A stretch of 64,000 nucleotides of DNA from Pseudoalteromonas caenipelagi (lineage in GTDB: Bacteria > Pseudomonadota > Gammaproteobacteria > Enterobacterales > Alteromonadaceae). Of this stretch, positions 17,784-28,043 are shown piece by piece. Under the pieces are notes generated by a model. That model worked only from the letters and a program-made list of their open reading frames with translations. It was not told the DNA's origin and searched no databases. The position numbers were made by a program, and so were the translations under genes. The stretch is from positions 62,001-126,000 of the forward strand of contig NZ_JABBPG010000005.1 in assembly GCF_013140855.1 (NCBI RefSeq). The letters are read 5' to 3'. Each line of letters begins with the position of its first letter. Position 1 is the stretch's first letter.

Positions 17784-20681
17784 CTATTGTGCTATCCAAG
17801 CAAGGTACTGCTGTTGTTTGCGCTTGCGCTGTGCTTGTGCCCACAAAGCCATTGCCAATAGCATCAACAGTGCAAAAGCATAGTTGCCATACTCCCATAC
17901 TTGCTGCTCACTTTGATCCAATGGTGCCAAAGTACGATTAAAGTTCCCGCGTGAGCGAATACTCATTAAAGCCGTATCTTCAAGTGCCCAATCCACCGCA
18001 TTCACCATCAGTTGTAAGCCATTTAAATAGTCACTTTGTGATACGCCGCCGGTGAGCTGCAACACTTGATCTTGTAAAAAGTCATTGGAGCTAAACAAAA
18101 TAATGCGAGCACTGTCACTGGAGTGTTTGATTACACTAGAGACATCAAGTGTTTGCGCTTCTTGCGTTTGTGACTCTGATACCGATTCAGCCTCTTGATC
18201 AGCACTTTGCTGTGTGTGTTGTTTTACCAACAGCGGGTTTTCCTTGTTTACAAAGTAAGAGCTGAACTTGCCTTGTGCTACTACGCCAAGTAGATGTTTG
18301 CTGGTATCACCTTCTGATAAATAGCTCGCTTCACCTTGTGCATTGAGCTTTGGCATGATATCGAGAGACGATGACGTCCATGCACTTTCGGAGCTTTCAA
18401 TCAACGGTGTGTAGGCGATATCAGCGCGTTCTTTATCCAGAGAAATAGGTGACGCCCAAGCCATAGTAAGCTGTGGTAGCTGTGACGTGATCAGGTTATC
18501 CTTGTTAAGGCCTTCTCTGACATCCACAAAGTATGGATAATCTAGCATGCGCATTTCTTGTAATTGGAACCCGCCCACATTACGTGTTACCGGAATTGGG
18601 AATGCCGCGTTGCTTGGGTCCATGACTAAGCGGTCTTCAATTGTCAAACCATGATGTGCTAACCAGTCATTTAGGCCACTTTGATGATTTTGCATTGCCA
18701 AGCTGCCACGACTTAAATCCACACTGTACGGCGAAGTTGCAGCCACTACAGTACCGCCTTTCATTAAAAACTGATCTACTGCAAACAGTTGTTTATCATC
18801 TAATGATTCGGGCGCCATCAGCATCAAGATGTCAGCCTCACCGGAGACTTGCCCATCCGTTAGATCTTCTTTGTGTACATTAAGCTCAGCACCTAACATC
18901 TGTTCGAGGTTTCTAAACTGCGCTTGTGGCATACCATAAGCTCCCGGTTTACTGGGGGTAACCAAAGCCACATTTTTTGTAAAGCCTTTAGCAAAGCGTT
19001 TAATAGCCGCATTAAGATTACGCTCAAAACTTGATGCTTCCATATCTTCAAGAGGTATTTGTACTACTTGCTCACCACCAGAAAGCGTTAAATAAAAATA
19101 AAACGATTCATTTGCGAACAAGCTCGTACTCATTGGCTCAAAGCCATACTCTTGTGCAATTCGCTGTGCCACCAATGCGCCATTGGCTTCAGGCTCAACC
19201 ATATTAATTGAAAACTTTCCATTTGCTTTCGCTTGCACCTGTTGCAGTTGTTCGTTAAGCGCCTGTTTAAAGGTAAGCAATTGCTCTGGGAGCTTTTCAT
19301 CACTAGAGATATAACCCGTAAAGGTAAGCGGTTGCTGCACGGTATCAAATAGATTACCGGCGCTTTGGTAATCTTGCAGTACGGCTTTAATTGCCTGAGT
19401 GATATCATGCTCTGGATTGCGCAATAACACGTCAACGTCAGATTCGGCCCGTGCGTTCACTTCAATCAAGTCTCTAAAACCGAGCACTTGGTGTTCATCA
19501 CCATACTGCACCACCACATTAAAGTATGAACTAACCACGGATGCTTGATATCTATCAGCCACTTGGAACGATACAGGTTTTATTCCAAATTGTTGATTAG
19601 CTTGCGCTTCAAGGTCAGGGTGTTGTTGCGGGTCGATGATTTCAACTCGCACTCGTCCATCTGCTACGACTTGATACTCTTCAAGTAAATCAGTTAATTG
19701 TGGTACCAAAGGAGCAAGTAATGGATGAGTTTTATCACTGAAATAACCGCGGATCAGCAAAGGCTCCTGCAATTGCGCTAAGTACATCTGTGTGGCATCT
19801 GAAATGGAATACTGCTTACCTTGTGTAGTATCTAGTCGTAACTTAGGTAACTGTCCCAACCATAAATTGGCTGCCAATACATTGATTGCCAATAATACGC
19901 TCAGTGCTTGCCAGCGTTTATGATGCACGGTGCGCTTATTTAGAACCCAACGCTCTTGTTCAAGAAAATAGGTGTTCAGCACCAAAAAGGCCACACACAG
20001 GGAGATGTAATAATAAAGGTCTCTTACGTCAATTACCCCTCGCGTTATATCTTCAAAACGTGACCCAGTACCAAGCTGACGCAAAAGCTCTGCATTACTG
20101 TGAGAGAAAAAGTCGGTAATGGCTGTTGTGCCAATAAAATAGAAACCACCGCATACAGCACAAGCAACTAACAAGCTCACAATTTGATTATCACTACGTG
20201 CAGAAACCGCAAGCCCGATAGCCATATAAGCGCTACCCAGTAAAAGTACTGCAAGGTAACCTGACAATACAGGTCCCCAATCAAGCTCCCCCAAGAGACT
20301 TACAGTGATAGGCAGTGGTAATGTGATGAGTAAAGACACTGATAAAAGTGCAAAGCACCCTAAAAACTTACCCACCACAAAGTGCCACAAAGGTACACTC
20401 AATGTATGTACGTACTCTATGGTGCCAGTGCGACGCTCTTCGCTCCATAAGCGCATAGTAATGGTGGAACATAAGAAAATAAGTAGTACCGGCATCCACT
20501 CAAACATGGGGCGAATATCGGCGATATTGCGGGCGAAAAAGGCCTCAGCCCAAAAAAAGATAAACAGGGTGACGGCGGCAAACACACCTATAAATAAATA
20601 TGCGATGGGTGAGGAAAAAAACCAAGAAAGTTCTTTTTTTGCCACCGTAAAAATAGCTGATGACGTGTTATCAGGCTGCAT
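17784..20681 (-). CDS. ABC-2 permease fused to GldG-like domain
   Basis: 965 residues from ATG 20681, which has a near-perfect AGGAGGTG. The longer frame from 20726 is rejected for that reason. Residues 1-250 are an ABC-2 permease with six helices (WFFSSPIAYLFIGVF, EERRTGTIEYVHTLSVP, FLVLNTYFLEQERW). The next ~680 are a GldG-type extracytoplasmic region (TQMYLAQLQEPLLIRGYFS, VEIIDPQQHPDLEAQANQQFGIKPV, LNAAIKRFAKGFTKNVALVTP), ending in a membrane helix and a basic tail. In Bacteroidetes GldF and GldG are separate proteins needed for gliding; here they are fused. Gliding itself should not be inferred. The gene overlaps the ATPase by 11 bases. Confidence 0.88.
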   Translation of the reverse strand: MQPDNTSSAIFTVAKKELSWFFSSPIAYLFIGVFAAVTLFIFFWAEAFFARNIADIRPMFEWMPVLLIFLCSTITMRLWSEERRTGTIEYVHTLSVPLWHFVVGKFLGCFALLSVSLLITLPLPITVSLLGELDWGPVLSGYLAVLLLGSAYMAIGLAVSARSDNQIVSLLVACAVCGGFYFIGTTAITDFFSHSNAELLRQLGTGSRFEDITRGVIDVRDLYYYISLCVAFLVLNTYFLEQERWVLNKRTVHHKRWQALSVLLAINVLAANLWLGQLPKLRLDTTQGKQYSISDATQMYLAQLQEPLLIRGYFSDKTHPLLAPLVPQLTDLLEEYQVVADGRVRVEIIDPQQHPDLEAQANQQFGIKPVSFQVADRYQASVVSSYFNVVVQYGDEHQVLGFRDLIEVNARAESDVDVLLRNPEHDITQAIKAVLQDYQSAGNLFDTVQQPLTFTGYISSDEKLPEQLLTFKQALNEQLQQVQAKANGKFSINMVEPEANGALVAQRIAQEYGFEPMSTSLFANESFYFYLTLSGGEQVVQIPLEDMEASSFERNLNAAIKRFAKGFTKNVALVTPSKPGAYGMPQAQFRNLEQMLGAELNVHKEDLTDGQVSGEADILMLMAPESLDDKQLFAVDQFLMKGGTVVAATSPYSVDLSRGSLAMQNHQSGLNDWLAHHGLTIEDRLVMDPSNAAFPIPVTRNVGGFQLQEMRMLDYPYFVDVREGLNKDNLITSQLPQLTMAWASPISLDKERADIAYTPLIESSESAWTSSSLDIMPKLNAQGEASYLSEGDTSKHLLGVVAQGKFSSYFVNKENPLLVKQHTQQSADQEAESVSESQTQEAQTLDVSSVIKHSSDSARIILFSSNDFLQDQVLQLTGGVSQSDYLNGLQLMVNAVDWALEDTALMSIRSRGNFNRTLAPLDQSEQQVWEYGNYAFALLMLLAMALWAQAQRKRKQQQYLAWIAQ

Positions 20682-21612
20682 GAGCACCTCCTTTCGTACT
20701 CGATAACCCATTGTTGTTAATATCATTAAACAAGGTTTCTAAATCGCGTTTTTCATTATGTAATGCATAAAGCGCATAGTTATTTTTTATTAGGGTTTGG
20801 CTTATGCTGCTGGCCACCGTTTTTATATCAATTGCGTGTTCAAGGTAAACTTGCCAACGATGCTTCGCGATTTGATTGGCTGTTTTAACCCCGTCAAGAC
20901 GCAAAAACAACGAGGCATCATCACAATTACTTTCAACCAATAGATGCTCGGTATTATTTAAAGCCTCTAGCTTTTCATCAAGCACCAGTTTTCCTGATTT
21001 TAAGATAAGCACTCGGTCACAAATCGCATTAACTTCTTGCATGATATGGGTAGATAAAATGACTGTGGCATGCTTTGCAATGTCTTTTATAAGCTTACGC
21101 ATGTGCTGCGTTTGTTCAGGATCAAGCCCATTGGTTGGCTCGTCTAAAATCAGTAACTTAGGTTTGCCTAAAATAGCTTGTGCAACCCCAACGCGCTGTT
21201 TATAACCTCGTGATAAAGTATGGATTGGTGCCAGCAACTTTGCGCTAATATCGGTTGCCTTAATTGCCCGTTTTACTTCACTGCGCTTTTCGTTACCTTC
21301 AAGACCTTTGAGCTTGGCGGCGTAATCTAAATACTCAGCAACACTCATATCAGGGTAGACTGGTAAGCTCTCAGGCAAATAGCCTAGTTGGCGCTGTAGC
21401 TGTTTGGCATCATCTTGTAATGAAACCCCATCCAAAGACACATTACCTGAATCCAACTCAAGGTAACCACTGAGCATTTTCATAATGGTGGTTTTACCCG
21501 CACCGTTGTGCCCCAAAAGGCCAATAATTTCACCTTGTTTTATTGTAAAACTCACATCATCTACCGCAGTAAAACTGCCATAGCTGCGAGTTAAGTGATT
21601 CACACTAAGCAT
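20671..21612 (-). CDS. ABC transporter ATP-binding protein, GldA-like
   Basis: 313 residues. Walker A GHNGAGKTT (about 34-42), signature LSRGYKQRVG (about 134), Walker B LLILDEPTNGLDP, and the switch His in ILSTHIM are all intact. The C-terminal ~90 residues form the extra regulatory domain seen in DrrA/GldA-type ATPases. It is the first gene of the operon with the permease-GldG fusion and DUF4340; together they would make one transporter of unknown substrate. Confidence 0.92.
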   Translation of the reverse strand: MLSVNHLTRSYGSFTAVDDVSFTIKQGEIIGLLGHNGAGKTTIMKMLSGYLELDSGNVSLDGVSLQDDAKQLQRQLGYLPESLPVYPDMSVAEYLDYAAKLKGLEGNEKRSEVKRAIKATDISAKLLAPIHTLSRGYKQRVGVAQAILGKPKLLILDEPTNGLDPEQTQHMRKLIKDIAKHATVILSTHIMQEVNAICDRVLILKSGKLVLDEKLEALNNTEHLLVESNCDDASLFLRLDGVKTANQIAKHRWQVYLEHAIDIKTVASSISQTLIKNNYALYALHNEKRDLETLFNDINNNGLSSTKGGAHAA

Positions 21613-21637
21613 GGTAGTAGTACTCCATTGATATTAA

Positions 21638-21799
21638 TCAGAATGAGGTTTGTTCAGCTGTTTTTGGATTCTTTTCTTGGTCGAAAATTGGAAGGTATTC
21701 GAAATATACATTGCTCTTATCTCCATTGTTTACGGGACCATCCCCTGCAATAAAGTATGTAACGAAATCCTTTCTTTGATATGGTCTGCTGGCAAAAGT
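21638..21799 (-). pseudogene. C-terminal gene remnant
   Basis: A 52-codon open stretch on the minus strand (RPYQRKDFVTYFIAGDGPVN ... FDQEKNPKTAEQTSF, stop at 21638-21640) has protein-like composition but no start codon, and a stop lies just upstream. It reads like the tail of a decayed gene. The family is not recognised. The rest of 21613-21939 shows only AT-rich DNA. Confidence 0.35.
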
Positions 21800-21939
21800 T
21801 CAAGTTAAATATTTGAATTTTTTTACCGAAAATATATAAATAAAAGCAATACCTTATGTGTAAATAAAGTTCGAAATTAAAAACTAAAAACAGCGGCGAC
21901 GCTAAAAAAAGCTGATTAAACAGATAAAATTAATAGCCC

Positions 21940-22137
21940 ATGATGGAAACAAAAACAGACATTAATATTGGTGCACTGGCAAAACTCAAGCTGATCATTT
22001 TAGATGATGGCAATATACCAAAAATGGTAGCACGCGTTGCCAAACAACTTGTATATAAATATCGCTGCGAAGTGAGCATAGGCAGCCTGCTTTCAAGCTC
22101 ACATATTGCGGTTAACCTCGGTGTTGCACACAGTTAA
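21940..22137 (+). CDS. Small hypothetical protein
   Basis: 65 residues (METKTDINIGALAKLKLIIL near the start, ending HIAVNLGVAHS). Codon use resembles that of neighbours and the protein has a mixed alpha/beta composition, but no good Shine-Dalgarno precedes either of the two ATGs. It could be a real small protein or the remnant of one. No family recognised. Confidence 0.35.
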   Translation: MMETKTDINIGALAKLKLIILDDGNIPKMVARVAKQLVYKYRCEVSIGSLLSSSHIAVNLGVAHS

Positions 22138-22293
22138 ACTCCTTTATCTGAGTTTTTCATTTTATAAAAGAGCCATTAAAGTCGGTATTTTTAGTCAATT
22201 AGTTAGCCACCTGTAAATTATCGCAGTTACGTTATTTTAAACCTTTTGCCACTGTGGCGCGTCTTAATGAATAAAACAAACAAGGAAAACTTA

Positions 22294-23646
22294 ATGCGCC
22301 CTCTAATTAGCGGCTTACGCTTAATATTTGCAAGCATCGTCATGCTTATCTTTGCCACTAACGCTGCGGCATCTGGCGCTTCTGTAAAACCATTTCAGCA
22401 TCACCTCTCTGTTGCTCAGGCTTTGGAAGATATTGACCAATGGTTTAACTGGTTACATCAAACCCATCCAGATTTGTCTCATAGTGTCAAAAATGTCGAT
22501 GAATTTTATGACACTGTTGCACAAATCAAAGCGTCCATAAATGCTCCCCTAAACGCAATGCAGTTATGGCAAAAAATGGCACCACTCAATTCAATGCTCG
22601 CCGACGGCCACCTAAAAGTAGGACATGGTTCCTCCTCTCAATGGCGTCAGTGGATAAGTGAAGGCGTCGCATTTTTTCCCTTTGAAGTAAAAATATTAGA
22701 CGGTCACATGATTGTTAACTGTGATTTGGCAGAGCAAAACAGTCAGTACAAGGGAGCTAAGATAGTCTCAGTGAATGGTAAAAGTGCCACCGTTATTTTA
22801 AACAAACTTCTCACCAACACCCATGGTGATACTTTAGCGTTTCGTGAAAACGTTTTACAGAGCCAGTTTAATCGACTGTTTTATATGACCTTTGGTTCTC
22901 AAGAAACATTTTCTATAGAACTAGAACACAATAATAAAATTCATAACATAACCGTTAAAGCAAAATCCGCCATTCCTAGCAGTCTTGCTCAACAATCATT
23001 TGCAGATGCTTTTAACATTAGCTACAGCAATACAACGGCTTTACTTACTGTAAATACATTCGCGTGGGATGATTTCAAACAGTTTCTTACTTATATGGAT
23101 AACACCTTTAGCGCAATCAAAGATAACAAAGTGAATCATTTAATCATCGACATTCGTAATAATGGTGGTGGTAATGATGACATGTGGATGGCCGGTATTT
23201 TGCGCTACATTGCTGATAAACCTTACAGACATTTTTCAACTTATCGTTCAAAAATACTGTTGAAATATCGAGATCCAGGGCAAATAGTTGGCGATATAGA
23301 ACAAGGTGAAAATACTCGTTTAATTCAACCAGAGCCCGAACTGTCTAATTTTTACCACGGTAAAACCTCATTGCTAATTGGAACGGGCACTTATTCATCA
23401 GCTATCGTATTTGCCAACACCGTCCAAGGTTATGATTTTGCGAAACTTATCGGATCACCAACAGGTGGGCGCAGCACCCAAAGTGGTGGCATTCAGTTTA
23501 TGACATTGAACCATAGTCAGTTGCAAATGATTTCACCTCGCTTTTTGCTCACTCGCCCCAGTGGCATTGCGCAAATGACGCCTGTACAACCAGAATTAAC
23601 CTTATCACACGCGGGTATTCCTGCGTCACTCAAAAACAACCTGTAG
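22294..23646 (+). CDS. Exported S41-family peptidase-like protein
   Basis: 450 residues from ATG 22294 (AAGGAAAA just upstream; longer frames from 22246 or 22267 lack a site). A signal peptide ends near NAAA (about 25). The C-terminal half is a tail-specific protease domain: VNHLIIDIRNNGGGNDDMWM is the usual D-I-R-x-NGGG strand, and nucleophile Ser lies in GTGTYSSAIVFAN. SPTGGRSTQSGG follows. The N-terminal ~200 residues resemble the helical region of retinol-binding/tricorn-like S41 members. A role in periplasmic peptide turnover is likely; the substrate is unknown. Confidence 0.82.
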   Translation: MRPLISGLRLIFASIVMLIFATNAAASGASVKPFQHHLSVAQALEDIDQWFNWLHQTHPDLSHSVKNVDEFYDTVAQIKASINAPLNAMQLWQKMAPLNSMLADGHLKVGHGSSSQWRQWISEGVAFFPFEVKILDGHMIVNCDLAEQNSQYKGAKIVSVNGKSATVILNKLLTNTHGDTLAFRENVLQSQFNRLFYMTFGSQETFSIELEHNNKIHNITVKAKSAIPSSLAQQSFADAFNISYSNTTALLTVNTFAWDDFKQFLTYMDNTFSAIKDNKVNHLIIDIRNNGGGNDDMWMAGILRYIADKPYRHFSTYRSKILLKYRDPGQIVGDIEQGENTRLIQPEPELSNFYHGKTSLLIGTGTYSSAIVFANTVQGYDFAKLIGSPTGGRSTQSGGIQFMTLNHSQLQMISPRFLLTRPSGIAQMTPVQPELTLSHAGIPASLKNNL

Positions 23647-23657
23647 TTGCGTCTTCG

Positions 23658-23695
23658 GCAGCAGATGCACAGCGTTTATGCTTTGTATCTGCTGC
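23658..23695 (+). terminator. Likely terminator of the S41 gene
   Basis: GCAGCAGAT (23658-23666) pairs with ATCTGCTGC (23687-23695), followed by TTTGTC. The T-run is short, so confidence is moderate. The remaining gap to 23925 also has a GACGAGC...GCTCGTC hairpin near 23805-23830 and otherwise nothing. Confidence 0.5.
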
Positions 23696-23925
23696 TTTGT
23701 CATAAAAAACGGTAACTTAACATCAAGTTTTCCGATGAAAGCAATCGCTTTTATTCGCTAACAATAATTAAACACTCTCCTATACTCTTTCCAACTGCTT
23801 AACATGGACGAGCAAGCACGAGCTCGTCTGAACCATTGCACTGTGAATTATTACTATTCAGGGTGCCCTAATTTTATTTCTCTCCAACCATGCGCTGGAG
23901 AAGATGCCTGAAAAAGGAAACGACG

Positions 23926-26199
23926 ATGACAAAGCGACTATTCGGTAAGCGTACTTTAGCAAGTACCATTAGCCTATTACTTATCTCTAGTTCTGCATTT
24001 GCACATAACCACGAACACGCTCAGATCAGTAAACCCAAAGGGGCTATCGGTAGTGGAAAGGCTCATTTTGGGGATGCCAAACCCAATAGCTTCTGGTGGC
24101 CGGAGCAACTAAACTTAGCCCCTCTTAGAGATCATGACTCGCGCTCCAACCCTTATGGTGCAGAATTTAATTACGCCAAGGCGTTCAATACGCTTAATTT
24201 AGATAAAGTAAAACAAGATATCGATGCATTACTGACCCAATCGCAAGATTGGTGGCCTGCTGACTACGGCAACTATGGCCCTTTTTTCATTCGTATGACT
24301 TGGCACAGTGCTGGCACCTATCGAACCCTTGATGGTCGCGGTGGTGCAGACGGTGGACAGCAACGTTTTGACCCACTCAATAGCTGGCCTGATAACGGTA
24401 ATTTAGACAAAGCGCGTCGTTTACTTTGGCCTGTAAAGAAAAAATATGGCGAAGCATTGTCATGGGCAGATTTAATGGTACTAGCGGGTAATGTTGCATT
24501 AGAAAACATGGGCTTTAAGACTTATGGCTTTGCAGGTGGTCGTGCCGACGATTGGGAACCTGATATGGTCTACTGGGGACCCGAAGTTGAAATGCTAGCA
24601 AGCGATCGAGAAGATAAAAATGGTAAACTGCAACGCCCATTAGGTGCCACTCATATGGGCCTTATATATGTAAACCCAGAAGGTCCCAAAGGAAAACCTG
24701 ACCCGTTAGGCTCAGCTAAAAACATTCGTGTCGCTTTTTCGCGTATGGCCATGAATGATGAAGAAACACTCGCCTTAATAGCAGGTGGCCACACCTTTGG
24801 TAAAATGCATGGCGCGCACAAACCATCCGACTGTGTTGGCAAAGAGCCAGGCGCAGCGCCGGTTGAAGAACAAGGCTTTGGCTGGAAAAATAAATGTGGT
24901 AAAGGTCACTCTGAAGATACCGTCACGAGTGGTTTAGAAGGCGCTTGGACACAAGCTCCCACCCAATGGACCTCTTTATATTTAAGTAACCTACTAAACT
25001 TTGAATGGCAACAAACAAGAAGCCCTGCAGGTGCTATTCAATGGATCCCCACCGATGAATCACTCAAAAATGCCGTACCTGATGCCCATGTTGACGGTAA
25101 GTTCCATGCTCCTGTGATGACGACAGCTGATCTGGCACTCAAATACGACCCTGAATATCGCAAAATTGCCGAACGTTTTTTAGCTAACCCTGAAGAGTAT
25201 CGCTTAGCATTTGCCAAAGCATGGTACAAATTGACCCACAGAGATATGGGTCCTGCGCGCAACTTTTTAGGCAAAGAAGTCCCCGCTGAAACGCTAATAT
25301 GGCAAGACCCTATCGACGAGAAAACAGCTTCTAAAGTCGATAGCGACGATATCAACACCCTCAAAAAACGAATTTTAAACTCTGATCTAACGGTGTCAGA
25401 ATTAGTTCGCGTAGCTTGGGGAGCCGCAGCAAGTTATCGTGGCTCAGATATGCGTGGAGGCGTAAATGGTGCGCGTATTGCGCTCGCTCCACAAAAAGAT
25501 TGGGCCATCAATAACCCTGAAGAAACCGCTAAAGTACTCAGCACTTTGAGCAAAATTCAGCAAGACTTCAATAGCGGCTTTTTTAACAACAGTCATATTT
25601 CTTTAGCCGACTTGATTGTTTTAAGTGCCAGTGCAGCAATCGAAAAAGCGGCGGCGGATGCTGGCTACTCGGTGTCGGTACCATTTGTACCGGGGCGCGG
25701 TGATGCTACGCAGCAGCAAACTGATGTCAACGCGTTTAGTCTACTTGAGCTTCATGCCGATGCATTTAGAAACTACTTTGATGTTCAAAACAGCTATAAG
25801 TCACCTGCCGAGATGTTGGTAGATAAAGCTGACTTACTTGATTTGAGTGTACCAGAAATGACAGTACTGATTGGCGGTATGCGTGTACTCGATGCCAATT
25901 ATAAAGGAGTAAAGCATGGTGTGTTCACTGACAACCCTGGCACACTCAACAATGACTTTTTTGTAAACTTGCTTGATATGTCAACATTTTGGAGAAAGTC
26001 GTCAGAAGACGGTGTATACCAAGGTTTTGACCGCAAAACGGGTGAACCAAAATGGACGGCAACCTCTGTAGATTTAATTTTTGGTTCGAACTCAGAGCTG
26101 CGTGCAGTTGCACAAGTGTATGCTTTTGATACATCAAAACAAAAGTTTGTTGATGATTTTGTAAAAGCATGGACTAAAGTGATGAACTTAGACAGATAA
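23926..26199 (+). CDS. katG: Catalase-peroxidase with export signal (KatG/KatP type)
   Basis: 757 residues from ATG 23926 (AAGGAAA upstream). The first ~26 are a Sec signal peptide ([12 protein letters not shown]), so the enzyme is probably periplasmic, like plasmid-borne KatP and unlike cytoplasmic KatG. The distal haem site [13 protein letters not shown] carries the Arg-Trp-His triad (about 115-127). LIYVNPEGP gives the Tyr and FSRMAMND the Met of the Met-Tyr-Trp adduct, and IAGGHTFGK holds the proximal His. The second, non-catalytic peroxidase-like domain is present to the C-terminus. It degrades hydrogen peroxide and oxidises donors. It is a single-gene unit closed by a strong terminator; no OxyR site was verified. 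Confidence 0.95.
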   Translation: MTKRLFGKRTLASTISLLLISSSAFAHNHEHAQISKPKGAIGSGKAHFGDAKPNSFWWPEQLNLAPLRDHDSRSNPYGAEFNYAKAFNTLNLDKVKQDIDALLTQSQDWWPADYGNYGPFFIRMTWHSAGTYRTLDGRGGADGGQQRFDPLNSWPDNGNLDKARRLLWPVKKKYGEALSWADLMVLAGNVALENMGFKTYGFAGGRADDWEPDMVYWGPEVEMLASDREDKNGKLQRPLGATHMGLIYVNPEGPKGKPDPLGSAKNIRVAFSRMAMNDEETLALIAGGHTFGKMHGAHKPSDCVGKEPGAAPVEEQGFGWKNKCGKGHSEDTVTSGLEGAWTQAPTQWTSLYLSNLLNFEWQQTRSPAGAIQWIPTDESLKNAVPDAHVDGKFHAPVMTTADLALKYDPEYRKIAERFLANPEEYRLAFAKAWYKLTHRDMGPARNFLGKEVPAETLIWQDPIDEKTASKVDSDDINTLKKRILNSDLTVSELVRVAWGAAASYRGSDMRGGVNGARIALAPQKDWAINNPEETAKVLSTLSKIQQDFNSGFFNNSHISLADLIVLSASAAIEKAAADAGYSVSVPFVPGRGDATQQQTDVNAFSLLELHADAFRNYFDVQNSYKSPAEMLVDKADLLDLSVPEMTVLIGGMRVLDANYKGVKHGVFTDNPGTLNNDFFVNLLDMSTFWRKSSEDGVYQGFDRKTGEPKWTATSVDLIFGSNSELRAVAQVYAFDTSKQKFVDDFVKAWTKVMNLDR

Positions 26200-26211
26200 A
26201 CCTTAGTCTTT

Positions 26212-26247
26212 GGAGCGTATGGGACAAAGGTCCAATACGCTCCTTTT
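26212..26247 (+). terminator. Intrinsic terminator after katG
   Basis: GGAGCGTAT (26212-26220) pairs with ATACGCTCC (26235-26243) and is followed by TTTT. It lies 12 bases after the stop. Confidence 0.8.
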
Positions 26248-26378
26248 AGCTGTATTTCACTCAATTTTTTTTAATTGTTCTTTTCATACTCCACATTTCT
26301 TGCAATTTTCACCTTTATGTTAGCGCCATAAAAATTTGCGGTACCCAACAATCAAAAAATGATTTTAAGGATCAAACA

Positions 26379-27875
26379 ATGGCGTTTAAATTAAACTCTC
26401 TATGTCTTGCCCTGTCACTTGGCGCATCTAATTATGTTATGGCATCGTGTGGCGGTATTGGCGATGGCGCATCGGCCTATATCAGTGGCACCACATTACT
26501 CATCAAAGGCTCAAGTGCCAGTGAAACGTTCACATTAACAAGTTCTGGTGATGATTTAACGGTTACCCGAAAACAAGGAAACAGTTCAAGCTGCGATTTA
26601 TTTCAGCTTAGCCAACTTAGCAATATCAAAGCCACTTTAGGTAACGGCAATGATAACTATGACGGTAGCCAAGTGTCATTAACGCAACAGATCTATGGTG
26701 ATGCAGGTAATGACAACATTAACTCTGGAAGCAAAAACGACCTATTGTATGGTGGGGCGGGTGATGACACCCTGTCAGGTCAAGGCGGTAATGACCAGCT
26801 ACATGGCGAAAGTGGCAAAGATATACTCAGCGGTGGCAATGGGGATGACATTCTCAAAGGCGGCGATGATCACGATAAACTCTTTGGCGATGGTAACAAT
26901 GACACGCTATTCGGTGAAAACGGTGGCGATCTCCTGATGGGTGGCCAAGGCACCGACATACTCTTTGGTGGTAATGACAACGATTATTTGGGCGGTGGGT
27001 GTCGTTTATCTAATGCGGGTAACAGTTACATTTACCAGCTAAGCAGTTGCAACAGCAACAATGATGGGGGCGATACTTTATATGGTGGTAATGGCCACGA
27101 TGTACTCAGCGGCGGCGAAGGGAATGACAAACTATACGGCGAAGACGGCAATGATTACCTTACCGGCAACGGTGGCCGAGAGGACAGGCTTTATGGGGGT
27201 GACGGTGATGATGCGCTACTAGAAGCAGGTGACGCCAGCGTAAATAGCATCAAGTGGCACAAAGCTTGGGGCAATGGTGGTGACGATCTCATGTTTGTTT
27301 ATGGCGAAGATTCTGATCAAGAAGGCGGCAGCGGTAACGATGTTATCATTACCTCCTCCACTCAATATGATGCCAAAATAGATGGTGGTAAAAACGGCGA
27401 CTATATCTGGAGCGCCGACTCAGCGCCACAAGGCACCTGCGGTAAAGGGGACGACAAAGGCATGGTGTTTTTAAACAGTTGTGAAAATGTTACATGGGTT
27501 AAAGATTACCAAGGTTTGCTTTCAAAAGTAGATAAAAAAAGCAACTACGATAACCCCTATTATGATGCCGCAAATAGTGTTGTTGAGCTTTCAAGCCCAC
27601 ATAATGGCTATGATAAAGGCTGGCGTAGTTTTGGCTCTCGTCCATATGCGTTGTTTGACATCGTATCAAGCGTCGTTTTTAACCGCTGGTTAGACGATCA
27701 GACAACAACGCCATATTCATATCATGAGTGGAAAGTGACCATCCACATTGGCTCTGGAATTTATGGCACTTACACTAACTGTATGGAAGATAACTTTTCC
27801 TATAAATGTAAGTACCTTATTCAGCAAAACCAGATTTGCTACGATAAATCAGGTGATACTGTTGACTGTGGCTAG
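26379..27875 (+). CDS. RTX-type calcium-binding repeat protein with Sec signal
   Basis: 498 residues. A signal peptide (LCLALSLGASNYVMAS, cut near 22) precedes a small beta domain. Then, at about 105-300, come tandem nonapeptide repeats of the GGxGxDxLx type (YGGAGDDTLSGQGGNDQL, SGGNGDDILKGGDD), which bind calcium as a parallel beta roll. The C-terminal ~170 residues are Trp/Tyr-rich with several Cys and no repeat. RTX proteins usually leave by type I secretion and lack a Sec signal, and no type I exporter is nearby, so this one probably reaches the periplasm or surface by another route. The enzymatic function, if any, is not evident. Confidence 0.85.
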   Translation: MAFKLNSLCLALSLGASNYVMASCGGIGDGASAYISGTTLLIKGSSASETFTLTSSGDDLTVTRKQGNSSSCDLFQLSQLSNIKATLGNGNDNYDGSQVSLTQQIYGDAGNDNINSGSKNDLLYGGAGDDTLSGQGGNDQLHGESGKDILSGGNGDDILKGGDDHDKLFGDGNNDTLFGENGGDLLMGGQGTDILFGGNDNDYLGGGCRLSNAGNSYIYQLSSCNSNNDGGDTLYGGNGHDVLSGGEGNDKLYGEDGNDYLTGNGGREDRLYGGDGDDALLEAGDASVNSIKWHKAWGNGGDDLMFVYGEDSDQEGGSGNDVIITSSTQYDAKIDGGKNGDYIWSADSAPQGTCGKGDDKGMVFLNSCENVTWVKDYQGLLSKVDKKSNYDNPYYDAANSVVELSSPHNGYDKGWRSFGSRPYALFDIVSSVVFNRWLDDQTTTPYSYHEWKVTIHIGSGIYGTYTNCMEDNFSYKCKYLIQQNQICYDKSGDTVDCG

Positions 27876-27964
27876 ATTCTAAGCTGTGGATAAAAGATAG
27901 AATAACGAACAACTTTAAAAAGAAGCATTCATTTTTGCTTCATCTAGCCTACCAATTTTAAGAA

Positions 27965-28023
27965 CAACAAGGCGGGTTTATGCACCCATAGCGAGCTATG
28001 ATTGCGTAAATTCGCCTTTGTTG
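27965..28023. repeat. Long imperfect inverted repeat with internal palindrome
   Basis: CAACAAGGCG (27965-27974) pairs with CGCCTTTGTTG (28013-28023, one bulged T), enclosing ATAGCGAGCTAT. It lies between the convergent RTX and EamA genes. It is either a two-way terminator or a copy of a dispersed palindromic repeat; I found no second copy in the window. Confidence 0.5.
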
Positions 28024-28043
28024 TGAATCAAGCAAAGTCATCG

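Noticed and set aside
20682-20726. Longer start for the permease-GldG fusion
   Set aside because: The near-perfect AGGAGGTG directly before ATG 20681 decides the start; the extension has no site.
26640-27210. Regularly spaced repeats that could look like an array
   Set aside because: They are codon-level repeats of the RTX calcium-binding protein with no conserved spacer/repeat structure; not CRISPR.
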